This document shows, in pieces, positions 10,009 to 22,906 of a stretch of DNA of 64,000 bases. Each line of letters opens with the position of its first letter. The first letter of the stretch is position 1. The position numbers and the translations under genes were made by a program. Below the pieces are notes generated by a model that saw only the letters and a list, made by a program, of their open reading frames with translations, searched no databases and was not told where the DNA came from. Source of the DNA: Lateolabrax maculatus (taxonomy: Eukaryota > Chordata > Actinopteri > Acropomatiformes > Lateolabracidae); the NCBI GenBank assembly GCA_031216445.1, contig CM062201.1, forward strand, positions 26,972,001 through 27,036,000, read 5' to 3'.

Positions 10009-11546
10009 ATGGAACATCTGCAGCATGGTGTTGGACCAGCAGGTACTCCAGTCAGACTTCACTTGTTTTTTTGTTTTTATCTCTTAATTTTGCCAATGTT
10101 TTGGCACTGTAGATTTCTGGTACTTCATTATTGGGCCCCAACATCCACTCAGCATCGCACCATAACAGGAAGTCCTTCCGGTCACTCATTTTGATCAAAA
10201 GCTGTTAAAGGATAGCCTGACATCCCTGCGAATAAGTCTGGCACCTCTCAGTTCACTTTCAGTTTCCAAGGGGCGTTATCAACGGGTGCAGACAACCAAT
10301 CAGAGTGACGAAATGTCGTCCTGTCAGAAGTACGGCAAATGCATCTTTCTTATCATCAAAAGCGTTAAGTGCACTTGTTTGTTGTTTCAGATAAAATATA
10401 GCGACCAGTTTATTTAATACCAACATGATCCACATCAGCAGCAGCCATCTTGGTTGTTTAGAAAATGCCTCAACGGCGCTCCTCTCTGTCAGTCATCGAA
10501 TCAAACCACCATCGAGTTGTCCGTCCGTCTCAATGTTGTGAACATGATATCTCAGGAACACCTCGAGGGAATTTCTTCAAATTTGGCACAAACGTCCACT
10601 TGGACTCAAGGATGAACTGATTAGATTTAGGTGGTCAGAGGTCAAGGTCACTGTGACCTCACAAAACATGTTTCGTGTAAAAATACCAAGTGACAACAGC
10701 ATGTTTCTCACTGGAAACATTCAGGTCAGTACAGTGATAACTTCCATTTCATCAAAACATATGATTCCTTCAAAGTCTTCACTACATATATTGTATGAGT
10801 CTGGACAGACTAAACTGCCACTTGACTCGTTGGCGGAGGCGTACAACTGCAGCGCAGTAATTTTTGTTTGGGTTTAGGGAATTTTAAGACTGCAAAAGTA
10901 TATGGTACACAGTACATGTGAAGCTGGTGAGAAGTAAAATGCTGCAGTGACAGGATACACACAAGTTGCTGATGAGAGTTAGATTCACATGTAGCACAAA
11001 AAGGAAATTATTGCCCTTAGAAAAAGAAACCAAGAGCGCTTGTGGTAGTGTGGTGTGCTGAATACCTTTTATGTTGCAGGTGCCAGCACACCCAACTCTG
11101 CAGTACACACAGTGCAAGGCTTTTCTTTTTGGGTTTGTTTTTTTGCTGAAGGTATCAGCCTGTTAGTTGGATCAGACCAAACCAAACATCTGCAGCTTCA
11201 GGTCTCATTTATGAAAATGTGTCACGAGGAATAGCAGATTAGAAGGGGTAGGACCCAATCACAGAGAGGAGAGAAGAGGAGACCGGCAGGAGTGGTACAA
11301 ACAGTTCATTCCAAAACAAAGAGAGTCAAAAACGTACAGGGTGGAGAGGCCAAAAGAAAATCAAGAATGGTAAAAAGAGTCCAGAGCAGGCAGGTGAATC
11401 CAGAAACAAGGGAACACAGCACAGACACAGAGATAAGGATCTGACAACTAAACAAAGAAACTGGACCGGTATATGTAAATGACTGATTATGATCAGAGGC
11501 AAGTGAGTGAACAGGTGAAGGGAGTTGGACTGATGAGGAAGGAGTG
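10009..11546. other. Region upstream of gene B
   Basis: No gene is recognised. The part at about 10205-10690 looks like a common teleost dispersed repeat ('…TTTCTTCAAATTTGGCACAAA' at about 10570, then a GGTCA-rich end). It carries the ERE palindrome listed separately. The rest is unassigned. Confidence 0.4.
10645..10659. promoter_or_regulatory. Perfect estrogen-response-element palindrome
   Basis: AGGTCA-CTG-TGACCT is an exact 15-bp match to the consensus ERE. It directly overlaps AGGTCAAGGTCA (10639-10650), an SF-1/ERR-like direct repeat. It lies about 700 bp upstream of gene B in what looks like a dispersed repeat. Activity is not shown. Confidence 0.4.
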
Positions 11547-11971
11547 TAAAAAAATTACAAATCTTTATTATTTAGGTATATATAATAAAGATTTGCGTTT
11601 TTTTATAGGAGATTTTAGTAACATCTCCTATATATATATATAGGAGATGTTATTAAATATATATATATATATAGGAGATGTTATTAAATATATATATATA
11701 TATAGGAGATGTTATTAAAATAGTCCATTAACAATCATTTATTTACATAGGAAGAACAAAAAAAAAAATGGGGTGGTGGCCATTACAGCTGTGCAAATAC
11801 AGAATTAGCAAATACTTAGGTATCTGTACTTCTGACTTTCCCCCCTACATTTTAACACAAATATCTGTATTTTCTACTCCTCACATTTTCAGAACAGGCT
11901 TGTTACTTTATTGTATAATGTATAATTTGTGAGAAAACATTCAGAGCTGGAGCCTCAGAATTTGATTAAAG
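11547..11971. repeat. Partial third copy of the duplicated segment
   Basis: Corresponds to about 6636-6972 of copy 1. It has extra TA-rich units 'TAGGAGATGTTATTAAATA' repeated between 11618 and 11720. It ends in the middle of TTTGATTAAAGT and passes straight into the start of copy 2 at about 11976, as a tandem-duplication junction would. Confidence 0.75.
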
Positions 11972-11975
11972 TATA

Positions 11976-13318
11976 CTGACAACAGTGTTGGAATTATCAA
12001 CACCCTTCCTTATAACCAAATCCAGTGTGAGTCTTTGATTGTGTTTCACACGCTGCAACAGATCCAAAGCCTCAGACCACAGAATTTCCTGGCAGCTTTG
12101 TCTCTGGGATTATCAATGTGAATGTTAAAATCACCAGTTAGATAACAGAAAGCAGTTCAGTGAAGTTGTAAACAAATTTCGTAGAGAACCTTAGAGGTCT
12201 GTAAATTGTTGCCCTTCAGCACAGTGCAAAGATATTCAAAGGAGGCAGAACCACCATGATAGCTGCTTGCATTGAAAGGAGTCTTTGAATATTGTAACAA
12301 CACCACCTTTCCTTTCAGTTCGAGAAACATTCAGACTTTTCATCAACTAATGCAGGTTTACTGATGAAGTGGAAAACCTTTGTTTGTCTGAATATTATTC
12401 AGTTATTCATCTGTGGATTAAATATATGTATAAATCTGGCTGGCTTGCTCTGATGTAAGTCGTGTGAACCGAGAGCTGCTTCTTGTAACCACTGATTACA
12501 TTTACCATGCTGCTGCACGTCTGCACTTGTTGGGTTTTGGGGTTTTCTTTTTTTTTTTCTTAAGACTCCGATGCCACACAGAAACATACTTATTCAAACA
12601 CTCAGAGTGATTGTGGGCCTCTCTCATCATCGTCAGTTATCACTTTTTGTCTTTTCTGTTGGTAAAAAAATACAAATCTTTATTATGTAGGTATATATAA
12701 TAAAGATTTGTATTTTTTATAGGAGATTTTAATAACATCTATTAAAATAGTCAATTAACAATCATTTATTTACATAGGAAGAACAAAAAAAAAAGTGGGG
12801 TGGTAGACCATTACAGCTGTGCAAATACAGAATTAACAAATACTTAGGTATCTGTACTTTTGACTTTTGCCCCTATATTTGAACACAAATATCTGTATTT
12901 TTTACTCCTCACATTTTCAGAACAGGCTTGTTACTTTATTGTATAATGTATAATTTGTGAGAAAACATTCGGAGCTGGAGCCTCAGAATTTGATTAAAGT
13001 TAAACCTTTATTCACAGCACTGACTGACTTTACAGAATACTGGATACTGAAAGCTCAACACAAAACATATTAACTTTGATGGACAATTTTCTTTAAACTG
13101 TCATTACAAATTACAAAAGCAAAGAAACACGGTGTCCAGCAACAAACAGTATATTTACAAATTAAATCTTAATATAATTTTGGTGAATAATGCTCAAACA
13201 ACATTTGTGAACATTAGGTGGATGTACCTGGCTCCACCTTCTCCAAAAAGGGCTGCGCCTGTTAGAAAAACACAACTTCAGTCAGCCATGTCACGTGAAC
13301 AGATTACAGAATAAGTAC
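11976..13318. repeat. 1.34-kb segmental duplication, copy 2
   Basis: Near-identical to 5947-7290. It includes a second, unchanged copy of gene B's last exon at 13214-13258 with its acceptor. Confidence 0.9.
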
Positions 13319-13870
13319 TTTGACCACGTCACTCCCTACAAAGATACCCTGAAGAGATCAGGGAGTGACGACAACAAATTAAGTTGGTGTTAATAACCAG
13401 CACTAACACACTTGAAGTCAGAGTCAGCTCCTCCTGATAAAAGACTAAAAGGGACGGAGCAGCGACCTCTAGTGGCCTCTTAGTAGATCAAGTCAGTAAG
13501 TCTCAATGCTGGAGACACTTGAGGATCCACAACTGATCTACTAGATAGAACATTTAAAAAACAATTCCAAAATCTTTACTATACATTGATCTGATGAAGA
13601 ATAAAGACGATGTCACGATAAGTGGTGAGCGCTACACACTTTTGTCTTTTGTCCTGTAATAATAGATTAAAATGAATAGATAGAGAGATTATCTGATGGA
13701 TGGATGGATTTCGCTCTTCAGTCAGGTTCAGGTTCCGTTCTTCAAGAGGACTTGCAGACTCCTGCAAAGAGTCTCATACAGTGAGCCATGTTTCCATTTT
13801 CAGAAAGGAAATGAAAACACATGAAACCGTTGTCACATAATCTTTTACCTGTTTCTAAAAGTGACAATAC
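13214..13870 (-). pseudogene. Orphan 3' tail of a B-like CALHM gene
   Basis: A microexon at 13714-13761 has the same flanks as B's 8117-8158 (CTCACTGTATGA…TTTGCAG). Its donor dinucleotide is CG instead of GT. Beyond it, 13410-13510 matches intron sequence at 7747-7840, and 13214-13258 duplicates B's last exon. No TM1-TM4 exons belong to it between here and gene C. It is a decapitated duplicate, or possibly an alternative 3' end for C. Confidence 0.6.
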
Positions 13871-14235
13871 TCCTTTAAAGTGGCGATACTTTCAAACTGT
13901 ACTGATTAAATGTATAGCGTTACTTTCCACCACAGCTCAGAAAGACAGACAGAAAGAAACTGTCAGTCTTTAAAGTTTAGTTTTGTTGATTGTGATTAAA
14001 GAATGTGAGTAAAAACACGAGAAAATATGATAACAAAACATATAATTTAACTTAATTTTAATTAATCTAAGCTACAGAAACTAAAAATCATGAATTTGTT
14101 ATTATTTATGTTTTAATTGCATTCAGAAAAGTCATTAATATTCTGTAGATGTTGGAGTCATTTATTACACAGAGAGTCCATCACAGAGCGCTGACATGTA
14201 TGTATTAATCTGTAAAACACCACATACATGGTCAC

Positions 14236-14683
14236 CAGTGGTGGAAAAAGTATTCAGGTTCTTTACTTAAGTAAAAGTAGAAACACCATAATACTCCACT
14301 ACAAGCAAAAGTCCTGCATTCATATTGTTACTTAAATGAAACTACTAAAGTATTGTCACCAAAATGAACCAACTGTATGAAAACTAAAAATATTTTATAA
14401 TACGCAGAAACTCTCTTTTCAGAGTTATATTAATAATAATACATAGTTTTATTGGAGATAATTTGTTTATGTTGTAATTAAGCCTAGGTACTTTATACAC
14501 AACTGGTTAGTTTATTAGTAAAGCACTGCATCATATTTATAAGCTCCTCATATGTTTTGCATGTAAAATCTTAATCTGAAAAGTAACTAAAAAAAAAAAA
14601 GTATATTTTTATATTGTGATGGGCAAGTACCTCCAAACTAAGTTCAGTACTTAAGTAGATGTACTTAGTTACACTCCAACAGA
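14236..14683. mobile_element. hAT-like MITE (degraded)
   Basis: Starts CAGTGGTGGAAAAAGTATTC and continues with the 'ACTTAAGTAAAAGTAGAAAC' type sequence of a very common teleost non-autonomous DNA element. The far end ('GTACTTAGTTAC…TCCAAC') is the expected inverted end but is degraded. No coding capacity. Confidence 0.6.
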
Positions 14684-15146
14684 CACACCGACGGAGTATT
14701 ATGTACTCAGCTGTGGTCTATGCCAGGATACAGCGCAGGACAGGTTTTTATTCAGAGGCTTCACACAGTACATCACATGCATGCTAATTTAAGGCTAAAT
14801 TAAGGTTTACAAAAGATTCAGAAAAACTAAATGCTAGATACAGTTTCCCCTAGCTTTACCTTCATGGTGTCCGCCTTACAATGCTAACAATGCAATCTGA
14901 CAAAAGTTAAAAATCATCCAACTTGATTATCATGTTCAGTATATCTGAGAGCTGAAGACGAGTCTTAATACAGAAAAAATAAAAGTGAAATTCTTCACTA
15001 AGGTTGTAAACAGAGAGAAAGACACTTATTTAGTTACATTTAAATGTCAACAAAGAAACACTTGATATAAAATACATCCCTCAATCCCTGATTAAAGCTC
15101 AATATTTGTGGTGAATGAGTAAAATAACTGTTGACTGTAGGTGTCA

Positions 15147-17148
15147 TCATGCAGGAGTTAAATCATAATTACACACTCGGGAGTCGTCAGTTTGTATTAG
15201 AAGCTGAAAAACAAATAGAAGATAGTCAAACTCCCCATGAAGAGCTATAGATACTACTAAGATACCTGCCATGGTGTGGCAATATAATGTCTGTGTTTAC
15301 CTGTCTTTCGTCTGAACTGCATCCTGCTTCCTGTAAAGAAATTTCACACAATAAGTAAAATTTCTGTCAACGCCATAAAAGCCAGTGTTGGAGAAGTTGC
15401 TTGAAAACAGTCACATTACTTTACAAATGACCAAACAACATAAGTAACTAGTTACATTACTTTTGCCACCTTCACCTGGGTGTCGGACCTACATCTCTCA
15501 AATGATTTAACACATACAAAATAAAAACACTTTGCTTCTCTGTCTCTGGTCCAGGCGCATCCACTGCACATCTAAACCCCCCGTCATCCCTGATATCAGT
15601 TACTGTATCTGGCCTTGTGTGTATCCATCATCATTTTATACTGTTGCTCTCAGATACATTCGTCCCTAACTGTCTCTTCAGGCAATGATGACCTTTTTAA
15701 TCTTTTTAACACCATATGGACATTTTAACAACATACCAACTTATGTTATAATGAGGAATATTTTTTATAATAGTTGGTTTGCTGTAAAAACTTTATAATT
15801 TGGTATCTAGTAATAATGAGAACATATGTCCTAATGACATGTGAAATATCTTTTAAAAACTGCTGAAAGACCTCGTCACCACTGTGTTCACTGACGGAGC
15901 CGTGGAGTCCAGTGGCCTATAGACAGACAGACAGACAGACAGACAGAGAAAAGATGAAAATAATTGAAATGACAAATATGTACAATGACTGCTGTTGTTA
16001 CATCATCCATTCTCTCTCTTTGTTTCTCTCCTGTCTCATGTTTCCCTTGTGTTCTGTCACCATGTAACAAATAATTATCTACAATTAAAAACGCTTCACA
16101 ACACATAATGTACTTTTTACAGTTTGATCAGATATTATGGTGAGCTAATGACCTAATGAGCTGACTCATTATGTCAGAAACACACCTTGGTTGCTTCTGC
16201 TGTTGCTTCTGTTGTTTCATCTTTTTTTGGCTTCTTTTTCCACTGTCGTTGTTGTTCCTCAGAAAGTGTTGGTGATTCTTTCATCACTTCTTCAGCAACA
16301 TCAAAATATTCTTCCCATTTCTTTTCAACTATTTTGTCAATGAAGGCTTCAGTCAACTTTTCTTTTGCAGCTGTCCTCAAAATCTCTTTCAGGACATTTT
16401 CCTCTTCCAAAATCAGTTTGTCATACATAACTTTCTTTCACAGCATTTCCTCCATCCAAACAATGACTTCAGGGCCACCACAACAATGATACCGAGGAGC
16501 GAAGAGAAGCCAATAACCTGAAAGAGAAGCATCAAAGATGGATCTATTATCACATCTTTACTGTGTTTTTAACAATCATTTCATGATAATACACAGGCTG
16601 ATCAAGTAGAACAAGACCACATAATTACAATTATAACTAAAGGGGGAACACAGGCTGACATGATGTGTGGACAGCAAGAAAACACTCACCTTTGAATGAT
16701 TTTTCAGTTCAGCGATGATCATTCGTTCCTCAGGTGTGATGTGTTTCTTGTCTTTGCAGGCTAACTGTGCCTGTTGTTCAGACTGATCATTCTTACAGCA
16801 AACATACCAGTCTCCATCGATTAACACAGAGACAACCCACAGCAGAGCAACTAAAGCTGCTTTGAGAATGTGAAGGACTAAAACCAAGAAAAATCGACAG
16901 GTCCATGGATAGGTTCTTCGACAGGTACACGTATGTTTCCAGATTCTCTGAAACTTCTTGTTCATCCATAGTGTCAAGAGAAATATGATAAAAAATGGCA
17001 GAACCATGTATAAATTGCATTCAGCTGTTTGTGGTTTGCAAGTGCATTCCACATCTTTCTTAAGCAAAACATTGTAAGTAAAAATCACAATGATTGTGGC
17101 GTAGGTGCTGAGTTTTGCAGAGGGAAAATTCTTCAGGGAGTCCTTCAT
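15147..17148 (-). CDS. CALHM-like gene C, frameshifted after TM4
   Basis: Exon 1 (16690-17148, 153 codons) is intact: TM1-TM3, Cys-x-Cys in loop 1, D-G-D-W-Y-V-C-C, ending K-N-H-S-K at GTGAGT. Exon 2 (16184-16517) begins V-I-G and encodes TM4, but after W-R-K-C-C-E the frame runs into TGA at 16413-16415 (34 codons). The C-terminal helix (L-I-L-E-E-E-N-V-L-K-E) continues in another frame to a GTGTGT donor. Relative to gene A about 25 nt are missing, one more than a codon multiple. Downstream a 30-bp exon (15301-15330) and a 19-codon last exon with TGA (15147-15203) have good splice sites. The product would stop at about 187 residues without the helix. It could be a young pseudogene, a sequencing error, or a truncated channel. 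Confidence 0.6.
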
Positions 17149-17217
17149 CTTTGGCGGACAGATGGCATCTGATGAAGCTGAAACTTGTTACAAGAACATA
17201 TCAACAAGACAACATGC

Positions 17218-17227
17218 CTTTCCTGTT
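17218..17227 (-). promoter_or_regulatory. Shared ETS-like upstream motif, gene C
   Basis: The minus strand reads AACAGGAAAG, 70 bp upstream of the C start. The flank beyond the core is less like B and E. Confidence 0.3.
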
Positions 17228-17229
17228 TG

Positions 17230-20200
17230 ACAAGAAATCAACTGCATGAGCTGCACAGTAGAAACACTCAGACATCTGAACCTGCACATCATTACAGGAT
17301 TATTTCCTGGGTGTATACAACTATATGTATATATGTATATAAATAACTGTATATATTGTTTTTATATTTGACCCTGTTTAATCTAAATTGAATTATCTGT
17401 ATATATGTTCTATGTGTGTTTAGCATGAAGGGACATCAACTTGCATTCCTTTGTGTTGTAAAATGAATGAGAGAATTAATGTCTCAACTGAGTCAAAGCA
17501 TCAACTGTTGAAAACCTTAAAGGTTATACAAAATGTATTTAAAATTATATCTATATGTTGGAATACTTTTAAGTCATGTGGTGTAGGTTGCTGGCACGGA
17601 GTGAAAAGGTAACAAAGGAATTACACAACTGTTTTTTAGGGTATAAAGGGTTCAACAGGCTGGTAGAACTTGTTGGACCACAGACTTCACATTTATTATT
17701 ATTAACGTTTAGAAAGTTTTGGGACATCAACACAAGTTTGCAAGACTGAACATGATCACAAGCGCTGAGGTGTGGCATCTGGATACAGATAGACATCTAA
17801 ATATTAACCCTCCTTTAGATGCTTCACACACTACATCACATGTATAACAGTTCAAAGATAGATTTAGATTTAGAAAAAGATTAATTCTAGATCAAGTCTC
17901 TCTTGCTATGCTCACAATGCACTTTGACAAAAGTTAAAAACCTTGATTATCATGCTCAGTATATTTGGGCTTTATGGTATATGCACAGTACATTTTTGTT
18001 GTCTAAACCTAACCAAACTGGGACTGGGAATTGAAAATAATAATCCTGTGTTTAATCCTCCTTATACAGACTTTTTTTTTTTTTTTTTTTGTTCTTCATA
18101 ACCATTACTATTACCGAAAAGACTTTGACGATAATATGTTTGTCTAGTCATTACTCTGTTGCTGTCGCAGTGTTTTGGTGAGAGAATTGTTTGGGCGGCA
18201 TGAGAGCAAGTGTCAGACTGAAAGGTAAAGCGTGTGTTGGCAACCCTGTCACGATTCTCTACTGGAAAAATGTGGATTGCTCTCTCCGGGTTCAGAGTGA
18301 GTTGCTTAAAGTAATATATTACTGTAACACGTTACTGGTAAGGGCTTGCGGATTGCAGAGTACATCTCTCAATGTGCCTGAGACCATGGTTCTCTCTCTC
18401 TCTGGCTTGGGAGTGAGTTGCTGCCCCATGTGAAGGAGTTAAAGTCTTGTTTGTTCAGTAACGATGGTGAGATAGAAAGTGAGATTAAAAGGTGGACTGG
18501 TTCCACATCAGCAGTAAACTGGAGGCTGTTGTGATGAAGAAGGAGATTTGTTTATGATTAAAAGAATGAGATCACATCACAGGGTGGGTGGGCCCACTGC
18601 TAATCTGTGTTGTAAGGAGCCAGCTGACGTGGTTCAGCTATCTGATGTTGATGCCTCCTGGATGAGTCTCTTTAGAGGTTTTGTAGACATGTCCAACTAG
18701 GACTACAGAAAAAATAGTCTCTTGGCTAATTCTGGTACATTAACAGCAATGTTTAATAGAGTCTACTGTCCTTATTAAATAAATAAATATGAGCTGGAGG
18801 CTATTGTTAAGGAGAAGGGAGATGTTTTTTGGGTCTGCCACATGCTGGTATAGAAAAAGCTCTTAAATGTAAAAGCCTTCAGAATGCTGCTATTGGGATT
18901 TAAAATAAAACAGTTTAACCACTCACACCAATCTTAACTTTTCTTCATTGGCTGCCTTTCCATCCTTGGCACACGGTTAAACTACTTAAGCTACCCAAAC
19001 TTCATGATTACTAGTCTTGAATCCTGAACCCCTTCATGATACACACTGCAACATAACACCTGCTGACTGCCAGGGGTAGCCTTACTGGTTTTTACCGGTT
19101 GATATCCTAGCCTCTCTTGATAATGGATGGTTTTCTATCGTGTGGACATCACTCATTTTCTATTTCTACAGACAAAAAATGTCGCCTAATCCAAACCAGG
19201 TAATATAGAAGGCAGGTTTGCAAAGAAAGAAGCAAAATAAAGGCACTTTTCTAAAAGATATCAGGAGAGTCAAAGCCAGCCAAGAGGCCACATAAGCAAA
19301 GAATCAAGGCCGATGATGATGAACCTGTGTGGTTGGAGAGAGCACAAGGCGAGAGACTGTAGGTCTCAACATACAGTAGTCTCAATCCAACATCAGGACC
19401 AAAGTTACCGACCGGGGTGCCACAGTTGGACAGTCAGCACCACCAGTTAAACGCTATCCCTTTATCCAAATTTCCCGTAATCCTATGAGAGATGTGATAA
19501 TTGGAGATAAAATAGTGAAGCTGGTAGATTCAGGTGTTGAAAGATGGTAAAAAAGTTGGAGCAGCAGGTATTCAAACGACACAGTGTGTCAGAAGGTCAA
19601 TTTTGGTGCGTCTGCAACATTTAGGTGGTGATGTTTTCTGTTCCGAGGCTGCTGACTGTTTGCTGATAATCATCATGTTGGTATTTAGGTGGTGGTGTTT
19701 AGTCTTTGTGGCTCAGAAGCTGCTGTGTGTCAGCGTGTATAATCGTGGTCCAGGCCAATAGGTGTCGCAGGCTAAAACAAAAAGTCCCCATCAGTACTTC
19801 CATCTGCCATCTGCCCTGAATGAATTGCCCACATCCCCAGAACAGATAAAAGGTGCCTCCCCTTAGGGTACATTATTTGTCAGTTTGGCTGTGTCTCTTA
19901 TCGCTGCCATGCTGAAGCCAGCAAGAGTTGTCATAATGAGACCAGGGCCTGGATGTCATTTTGAAACCCTGGATTTGTAAAGAACTATATAAATAAAGTT
20001 TTACTTACTGTCCCTGTCTGACTGCGGGTTTTGCTGAGGCGTGTATTCATGGGTAAAGTCTCTTCAAAGCCATTCAACAGTTCACTGACATTTAGCACTT
20101 TTGATTGCTCTCTGCAAACATCACTGGCCCCCACATGTAGAATAATTTAATTCAGGTATCCGTTGAGGGATATTAAAGTTGAGTAGCTCTAAACTTTACT

Positions 20201-20660
20201 GAGACACACTACACTTTAATTTAATAATTCAATGTACTTAACTAAGCTTCTAGCTTTTCAGTCAGTGATACATAATACAGTCAATTTGGCTCAAAGTTAA
20301 GGGGCAGCTTCTATCAAATGTGTTTATTTTTTTACAGTACAACAAAAATCCAGAGTAGTAAAATCACTTTGATACAATTCAATGATTATTAGAGAAAATT
20401 ACAAGTTTGAGAAAAAAATTAGATTACTGATTGTCAATCTCTTTTGAACACTAACATTGCATTCTGATTGAAAGTTCAAAATAAATCATTTCACATGATT
20501 GGCTTGTTCAGTATATCGGAGAGCTACAGGTTTAATACAGAAAATATACACATTTAACTTAAAACTGAATCATCATTCTGTTTAAATGATTAAAGGTCTT
20601 TCTGTTCTTGATGAAAAACTGTTGACTGATGCAGGCGGTGATAAAGCGAACCAGCATGAA
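17230..20660. other. Intergenic region between genes C and D
   Basis: No gene is recognised. A poly-T run lies at about 18070-18090. A retroelement-tail-like segment ends at about 19970-20010 ('ACTATATAAATAAAGTTTTAC'). Short open frames here have no domain or splice support. Confidence 0.4.
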
Positions 20661-20662
20661 AA

Positions 20663-22850
20663 TTATTCTTGATCAGTCTGCTGTAAATCTTTAAGTCTAA
20701 TGTCCTGTATTTGGAGACAAAAAACAAAGATAAACTGGTTAACTCAGCAGTCATACTGCAATGTAATCATACTCCATTACAAGTGAAAGTTACTAAACTA
20801 TGAGTAAATGAGGAAATGACAATTAGCAGTAAAATGTATTCAGGTACATGTAAAGGTAATAATGTAAATGTCAGGGTCAGGATATCAACTAAAGGAATAA
20901 TCCATGTAAAACCACAACTTGTTATTTTACACTTTCACTTATTTTGAACGGAATCAAAGATAAGATTTCCAGCATGTTCAGACAGAACCTGAGGGGAACT
21001 GTAGAGGATTTCACACAATGGAAAGATGCTATCAGACGTAAATACACAGGGTAGCACGATCTGATGTCTGTCCAGATTCAAAATGCTTCAACTTGAACAA
21101 GGTTTACAGCGAATGAACACAGATGGACCAACAGTCAATCAGCAGTTTTCATGTCTTTATACGAGGCTAAGTTAACCGTCACTTGGCTGGGGCTTCAGAT
21201 TTTACTGTACAGACATAAGAGTCGTATCAATTCATCTCACTCTGCGACTCGTGTATCTTCTGAAATGCTGATCTCTTGCTGTGAGAAAATCCCAAAACGT
21301 TGAGTGATATTTTGTGCATTTGACCACCAATGTGGTGGAAGTCTAATATTGACATCTGAAATGTAGTGAAAGTAAATTAAATAGAAACATCTGTATACCG
21401 ACCCAGACAGACAGATGCAGGGTAAACGTCTGACCTGTCAACCTCATCCACATCCTCAGATTAAAAAAGACCATCTTCAAAGTTACATCCGCTCTAAACT
21501 TGTCGATCAATAAACCAGATAACTTTTACTTTGTTGGTAGCGAAACTGATTTTCGATGTTCTTGCTTCATATTGTTTTAACACATAATAAAACAGCAACA
21601 CACTGTGACCCGTCACCATGTCGATGATAACAATAAGATGAGCAGCTGATCCCAGAGCTGTGAACAGATCTAAAAATCAGCGGATGTTTGTCAGACTGCT
21701 GTAACTCTCTCATGTTCTTCCAGCTCTGTTAGTTAATCACTCTGTATGTTAGATTATACTACATTTTAATTACACGCATAACACATTCGTACATCCTGTG
21801 TAGACAGACAAAACCAAAAAAAAGAACTTCTGCCTACTAGAACCTTAACATTTACCTACTTACACTTTTTTGTTACAGACTTTCAGGCAAACTGAATGAA
21901 AAAACTCAATTGCAACTTTTTGATTCCTTACCATGTTGTCTGTTGTTCCTGGTGGTTGTTCAGAAACGGTTGGTTTAGTTGATGAATTAATCAGTTCTTC
22001 AGCAACATCAAAACACGCTTCCCATTGTTCTCTATTTATTTTTTCATCGACTCGTTCAGTCAACTTTTCTTCTGCTGATTTCCTCAAAATCTCCTTAACT
22101 ACATTTTCTTCCTCTTCTATAATCAGTTTGTCATATAGAAATCTGCTGTTGCGACATCTTTCTAGGCATTTACACCTTACAATCCACGATCCACACAATG
22201 ACCAAATGGATGCTAAAACAATTATACCCAGGAGTAAACCAACACCAATACCCTGAAAGAGAAATAAAGATGGTTATTATAACAGCATTACTGTGTTCAT
22301 GTCATTTTATGACATTTTAAGATAAGAAACAAAAACAAGCAGAATGAGACCACGGTAAACGGTACACTGACATGATGGAAACACTCACCCTGGACAGGTT
22401 TTTCAGTTTAGCGATGATTAATTGTTCCTCGTCCGTGAGCTTCCCCTTGTCTTTGCAGCCTAGTGGTGCCTGATGGTCAGAGTGATCATTCTTACAGCAA
22501 ACATACCAGTCTCCATCGATTAACACAAAAGCGACCCACAGCAGACTAACGAAAGCTGCTCTGAAAACCTTAACGAAGCAATGAAAAATAAAACTGTAAT
22601 GACAGCCACAGCATCCACACTGACGAGGACACGAGTGTTTACAGACGCTCTGAAATGACTTATCTGTCCCAAGTATTAAGAAAAATATTATGAAAAATGG
22701 GGTCGCCATGTACAAAATACAGTCAATTTCTTGTCCTTTGCAAGTGCATGCGAAGTCCTTGTCAAGCAAAATACTGTAGGTAAAAAAAAAAATGATTGCA
22801 GCGTAGGTGCTTAATTTCCCAGAAGCAATTTTTGTTAGTAAGCCCTCCAT
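20663..22850 (-). CDS. CALHM-like channel gene D
   Basis: Exon 1 (22389-22850, 154 codons) starts at the ATG aligned with paralogues. It encodes TM1-TM3, A-C-T-C-K in loop 1, a Cys-rich cytoplasmic loop (Q-C-G-C-C-G-C), D-G-D-W-Y-V-C-C, and K-N-L-S-R before GTGAGT. Exon 2 (21932-22252, 107 codons) gives TM4 and the helix I-I-E-E-E-E-N-V-V-K-E with W-E-A-C-F-D-V-A-E-E, ending at GTAAGG. A 14-codon last exon with TAA (20663-20704) follows a strong acceptor in the same phase. The total is about 274 residues. An upstream in-frame ATG at 22886 exists. A decayed microexon may lie near 20985-21010. The reading frame is undamaged. Confidence 0.75.
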
Positions 22851-22896
22851 CTTCAATGTACAGTTTGTATCTGCTGATGCCAACATGAAACCATGT

Positions 22897-22906
22897 ATTT
22901 CCTTTT
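22897..22906 (-). promoter_or_regulatory. Weak ETS-like upstream motif, gene D
   Basis: The minus strand reads AAAAGGAAAT followed by ACATGGTTTC, 47 bp upstream of the D start. It is the D counterpart of the motif in B, E and F. A GT tract plus a G17 run lies just beyond, at 22935-22968. Confidence 0.3.
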
